Below are positions 61,301 through 64,000 of a DNA stretch of 64,000 nt, in pieces. The position numbers were made by a program, and so were the translations under genes. Below the pieces are notes generated by a model, which ran no database searches, was not told where the DNA came from, and saw only the letters and a list, made by a program, of their open reading frames with translations. Origin of the DNA: Coffea arabica (lineage: Eukaryota; Streptophyta; Magnoliopsida; Gentianales; Rubiaceae); the NCBI RefSeq assembly GCF_036785885.1, contig NC_092328.1:13972111-14036110 (forward strand), written 5' to 3'. Positions within the stretch are counted from its first letter, which is position 1. Each line of letters begins with the position of its first letter.

Positions 61301-62454
61301 TTTCCTCCTCAGATGTAGTCCAAGTTCTGTCCTCCCTTTGTAGTCTTTGCATTTTGTTTCTCTTTCTCCTACCTTTCACACTAGAGTGGAAAAAATGAGT
61401 ATTTTTATCCCCCTCCTTCAACCATTGCACTCTAGATTTTTTACTCCAAAAGAGTTCCTCTTCATCATATGCCTCCTTTAATTTTCTTCTGAGATCCTTT
61501 TTGTCTTCACACTCCTTACCTTGAAGCTATTGCAATTGTTTTTCAGATTGTCAATCATGCTTCTAGCATTTCCTTGGAAGGTATTTCTCCATTTCAGAAG
61601 AGCGACTCTGCATTTAGCTATTTTCTTATGCACTTTGAACATTTTAGAACCTGTTTGTTCCTCCTCCCATGCATGTTTGATGACTTGTTCCACACCCTCT
61701 TTTTTCATCCATCTCTTATAAAAAAAGAAGCGTTTCTTTTTTTCTTCTTGAGAGGATTGGAGTCTATTAGCAACATACTATGATCTGATCCCAGATTCTC
61801 TATGTGTTTGACTGTGGTTCTGTCAAAACTTTGGCTCCACTTATTACTTACCAAGGCTCTATCTAGCCTTTGCTTAATTTCCCCTTCATGAGGCCAATGG
61901 TTACTCCAAGTCCAGGGATTACCTTCAAAGCCAATATCAATGAGTCCATTGTGTTCAATGAAGTTGGTAAAGTCTTTAAATGATCCTTGCTCTCTCTTTC
62001 TACCTCCCCATTTTTCCTCATTTGATGTAATGTCATTGAAATCTCCTGTGATGATCCACCTAGGACCCTATAGTACCTTCCTGCGTTGTAGCACTTCCCA
62101 CTGATTCCTCCTAATTTGATCATCAGTACTGGCATAAATGCCAATGAACCACCAGTCCACATTCTTGTCTGTATCCATTATATGGATTTCCATAGTGAAA
62201 GCAGTAGTTTTGATCTCCACCACTGTCACCTCATAGTTCCACATTACCATCATGCCACCTGCTTTATTCATAGACTCCACCACTTCGCATTTCTCAAATC
62301 TCAGTTGTTTTCTAATCCTTTCCATGAACTGTAATCTGTTTTTAGTCTCACACAGGAACACCATTTGTGGGGAGAGGAGGTTGCAAGCCTCCCTCAACTG
62401 GGGAATTGTCAAGGGGCTCCCAGCACCTTGGCAATCCCACACCAGAGCTTTCAT
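58351..62454 (-). pseudogene. LINE ORF2: endonuclease, RT, zf-RVT, RNase H-like
   Basis: ATG 62454 opens an AP-endonuclease domain (MKALVWDCQGAGSPLTIPQL), which breaks after ~128 residues. GDFNDITSNEEKWGG continues it in another frame at about 62050. RT starts at about 61236 (HPTKAPGLDGMTPIFFQKYW, FRPISLCNVLYKIISKILA). It is interrupted by TAG at 60820-60822 in GR*ILDN, then continues in the same frame for 821 codons. These contain KLDMSKAYDRVEWG, IRQGDPLSPYLFLLVSEGF, and catalytic FFADDSLVF at about 60410. A zf-RVT (CKQCGENHEAMEHIFFQC) and a C-terminal RNase H-like domain follow. ORF2 protein nicks the target and reverse-transcribes in place. Confidence 0.92.
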
Positions 62455-63863
62455 TTATCCTTGGGTGACCAATTTAGGTTGGTCACCACCCCTTCAGATT
62501 GGCTTGCACAGATTTCTTGATCAGTCCCCATTTTTCCTTTTTTCACAACTGTTTCAGTCACTTCAACATCCACCATATCTTCATCCAGTAGTTGAAATTT
62601 CCTTTTCCCTGTGGCCTTTTTGCTCAGCCTTTGATTCTGAACACCTTTCTGGGATTTCCTCGTTATCAATGGAGTGTTTAACTTACTCCTAGTGCATGTA
62701 TTTCTTTTGTGGTTGCACATTCCCTCCCCAACCTCCAGTTGAGGTTCCACTTGCATGCTCTCAAGTTCTAATTCCTTTGAAGAGTGTTCCACCACCTTTT
62801 CCAGCACTACATTTAGCTGCCCTCCACACAATCTCGTTTCCGGCTCTAGTTGAGCCTGCTCCTCTTCAGCATCTCTGTCATCCCTAGTCACCTCACTGTC
62901 CTCCAAATTGTGTTGTTCCTCTGATATCACTATCTCATTTACCTGAATGCTACCTACTGTTTGATCACATTCCTTACTTGTATTCCCCTCCTTAGTTGCC
63001 TGACCCCTTTCCCTCAACTCCCTCCCACTTGGTTTTGGGACCAGCTCACCATCTTTGAAGCCCCACCTTTGCTTGTTGGGGGATATATTAGCAGACTGTC
63101 TCCCTCTCCTTTCCTTCTGAGGCGACAATTTCCCACTGCCAGCCCTCATCCATGGACTGAATTGATTGTCTTGTTGGTCTTTACCCCCTACTGTACTAGC
63201 TGAACAATTTTTTTCGTTGTGCCCAATTTTGCCACAAGTATAACAGAAGTCAGGCCCTCTCTCATATTTGAAGCTTAACGATTTCAGTTTTCCTTCCATT
63301 TTCACCGTAGTACCTCTCATCAGGGGTTACGAAATGTCTGCCATGACTAAAATTTTTTAGTGCCTCCCTTCCTTCCCTCCACCTTGGGGTATAATCACTT
63401 CCCTTGTTTCATGAAACACTGATGCTATCTTTTTCCCCACCTCCTTGGATAACCAGTGTACGGGAAGATTCCATACTTGAATCCATAATGGTGCAATGTT
63501 AAAATCAGCTCCCTCTTCTTCAAAACCTTCAAACCATGGTTTAACCACTATAATCTGGCTATCAATAATCTATGGACCTCCCTTGTAAATCCTTTCTCTA
63601 TCTTTCTTGCTGGGTATGAAGAATTGAATAGTGTTAACACCAACCTCCACCACCCTTAGTCCTTTAGGATAACCCCATGCTACTGTCACAAAGTTTTTCA
63701 CACCCACAAAGTTGATGATTTTCTCACCCATTATCTTCCCCACTAAACTTTCTTTACACTCCTTCACACTTGGGCCTACATCTCCCAAATCAATCTCTGT
63801 TTCACCCCTTTCTTTGGTGGAAAGTTCAAATCTTTGCAGGATTTCAGTTATTTCATCCGCCAT
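62451..63863 (-). pseudogene. LINE ORF1: DUF4283 and CCHC zinc knuckle
   Basis: ATG 63863 starts a DUF4283-type nucleic-acid-binding region (VGKIMGEKIINFVGVKNFV). TAG at about 63570 ends it. A second piece in another frame (63548-63357) has APLWIQVWNLPVHWLSKEVG. A third (63320-62451) has the knuckle FCYTCGKIGHNEKNCSA and a long charged tail. The order is normal for plant L1 ORF1, an RNA-binding chaperone. Two frame or stop lesions separate the pieces. Confidence 0.85.
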
Positions 63864-64000
63864 ATATCCTCTACTATGTTTCTATAAGGGAATATCACAG
63901 AACAATACCAGTTGAGAATTTGATACAGCAAGGTTGATGGACTAACCACAACGGTAAACCTCTAAGATTAAGATTTCCCAATGTTATGTTCCACTGAGGT
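63864..64000. other. 5' flank of LINE ORF1
   Basis: No gene. Probably LINE 5' UTR, running off the window. Confidence 0.4.

Larger units (their letters stand above)
58268..63863 (-). mobile_element. Near full-length L1-type LINE
   Basis: ORF1 (63863-62451) and ORF2 (62454-58351) overlap and lie in L1 order. The minus-strand 3' end is an A-run just after TTTCAGG (T-run in the plus strand at about 58267-58278), as expected for target-primed insertion. The 5' end is not certain, because sequence 63864-64000 could be its 5' UTR. Both ORFs are damaged. Confidence 0.9.

Overview
The window is TE-rich nuclear DNA of a flowering plant, and almost every stretch with coding potential is a transposable element, a viral relic or a damaged host gene. 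The one large host gene is an NLR resistance gene with a long N-terminal region like the potato late-blight R1 class. Together with the repeat families present this suggests a dicot, probably an asterid, but I cannot name the species. There is no sign of bacterial, CRISPR, rRNA or organellar sequence.

Layout. 1-2199: minus-strand Tekay/Del-type gypsy LTR, cut by the left edge. 3149-4490: complete non-autonomous Mutator-like element (MULE) with ~200-bp terminal inverted repeats and a perfect 9-bp target duplication. 4579-8624: 3' part of an Athila-like LTR element carrying a 'putative plant transposon protein' gene. 8625-15030: decayed MULE transposase gene, split by a 3.4-kb solo LTR (10274-13651). 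15716-29475: a complete 13.76-kb Tat-lineage Ty3/gypsy element with two 900-bp LTRs, a perfect TAGAC target duplication, dual RNase H and, antisense and downstream of pol, a plant mobile domain (PMD) gene. The element sits inside a small GRF zinc-finger gene whose reading frame resumes across the empty site. 30365-32420: endogenous caulimovirid relic (protease, RT, RNase H).

33826-39359 is the host-gene island: an F-box pseudogene and the R1-like NLR with one frameshift, both on the minus strand. 40826-42530 is a LINE fragment, joined by a filler-like junction to a 5'-truncated Copia element (to 47557). 47900-48600 is an Athila-type protease fragment. 50262-55643 is an internally deleted Tekay-type element with ~4.15-kb LTRs, a perfect GAACT duplication and a five-unit tandem array inside the LTR. 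56600-57420 is a chloroplast-type Hsp70 gene fragment that still has intron-like sequence. 58268 to at least 63863 is an L1-type LINE with both ORFs on the minus strand.

The most unusual object is the Tat element. It combines a sense gag-pol broken by nonsense codons with an antisense PMD gene, a candidate spliceosomal intron and a coiled-coil tail. The nonsense codons can be explained by C-to-T or G-to-A transitions, as expected of a methylated, silenced element. Nesting gives a relative history: MULE and GRF genes first, then solo LTR, Tat and Tekay insertions.
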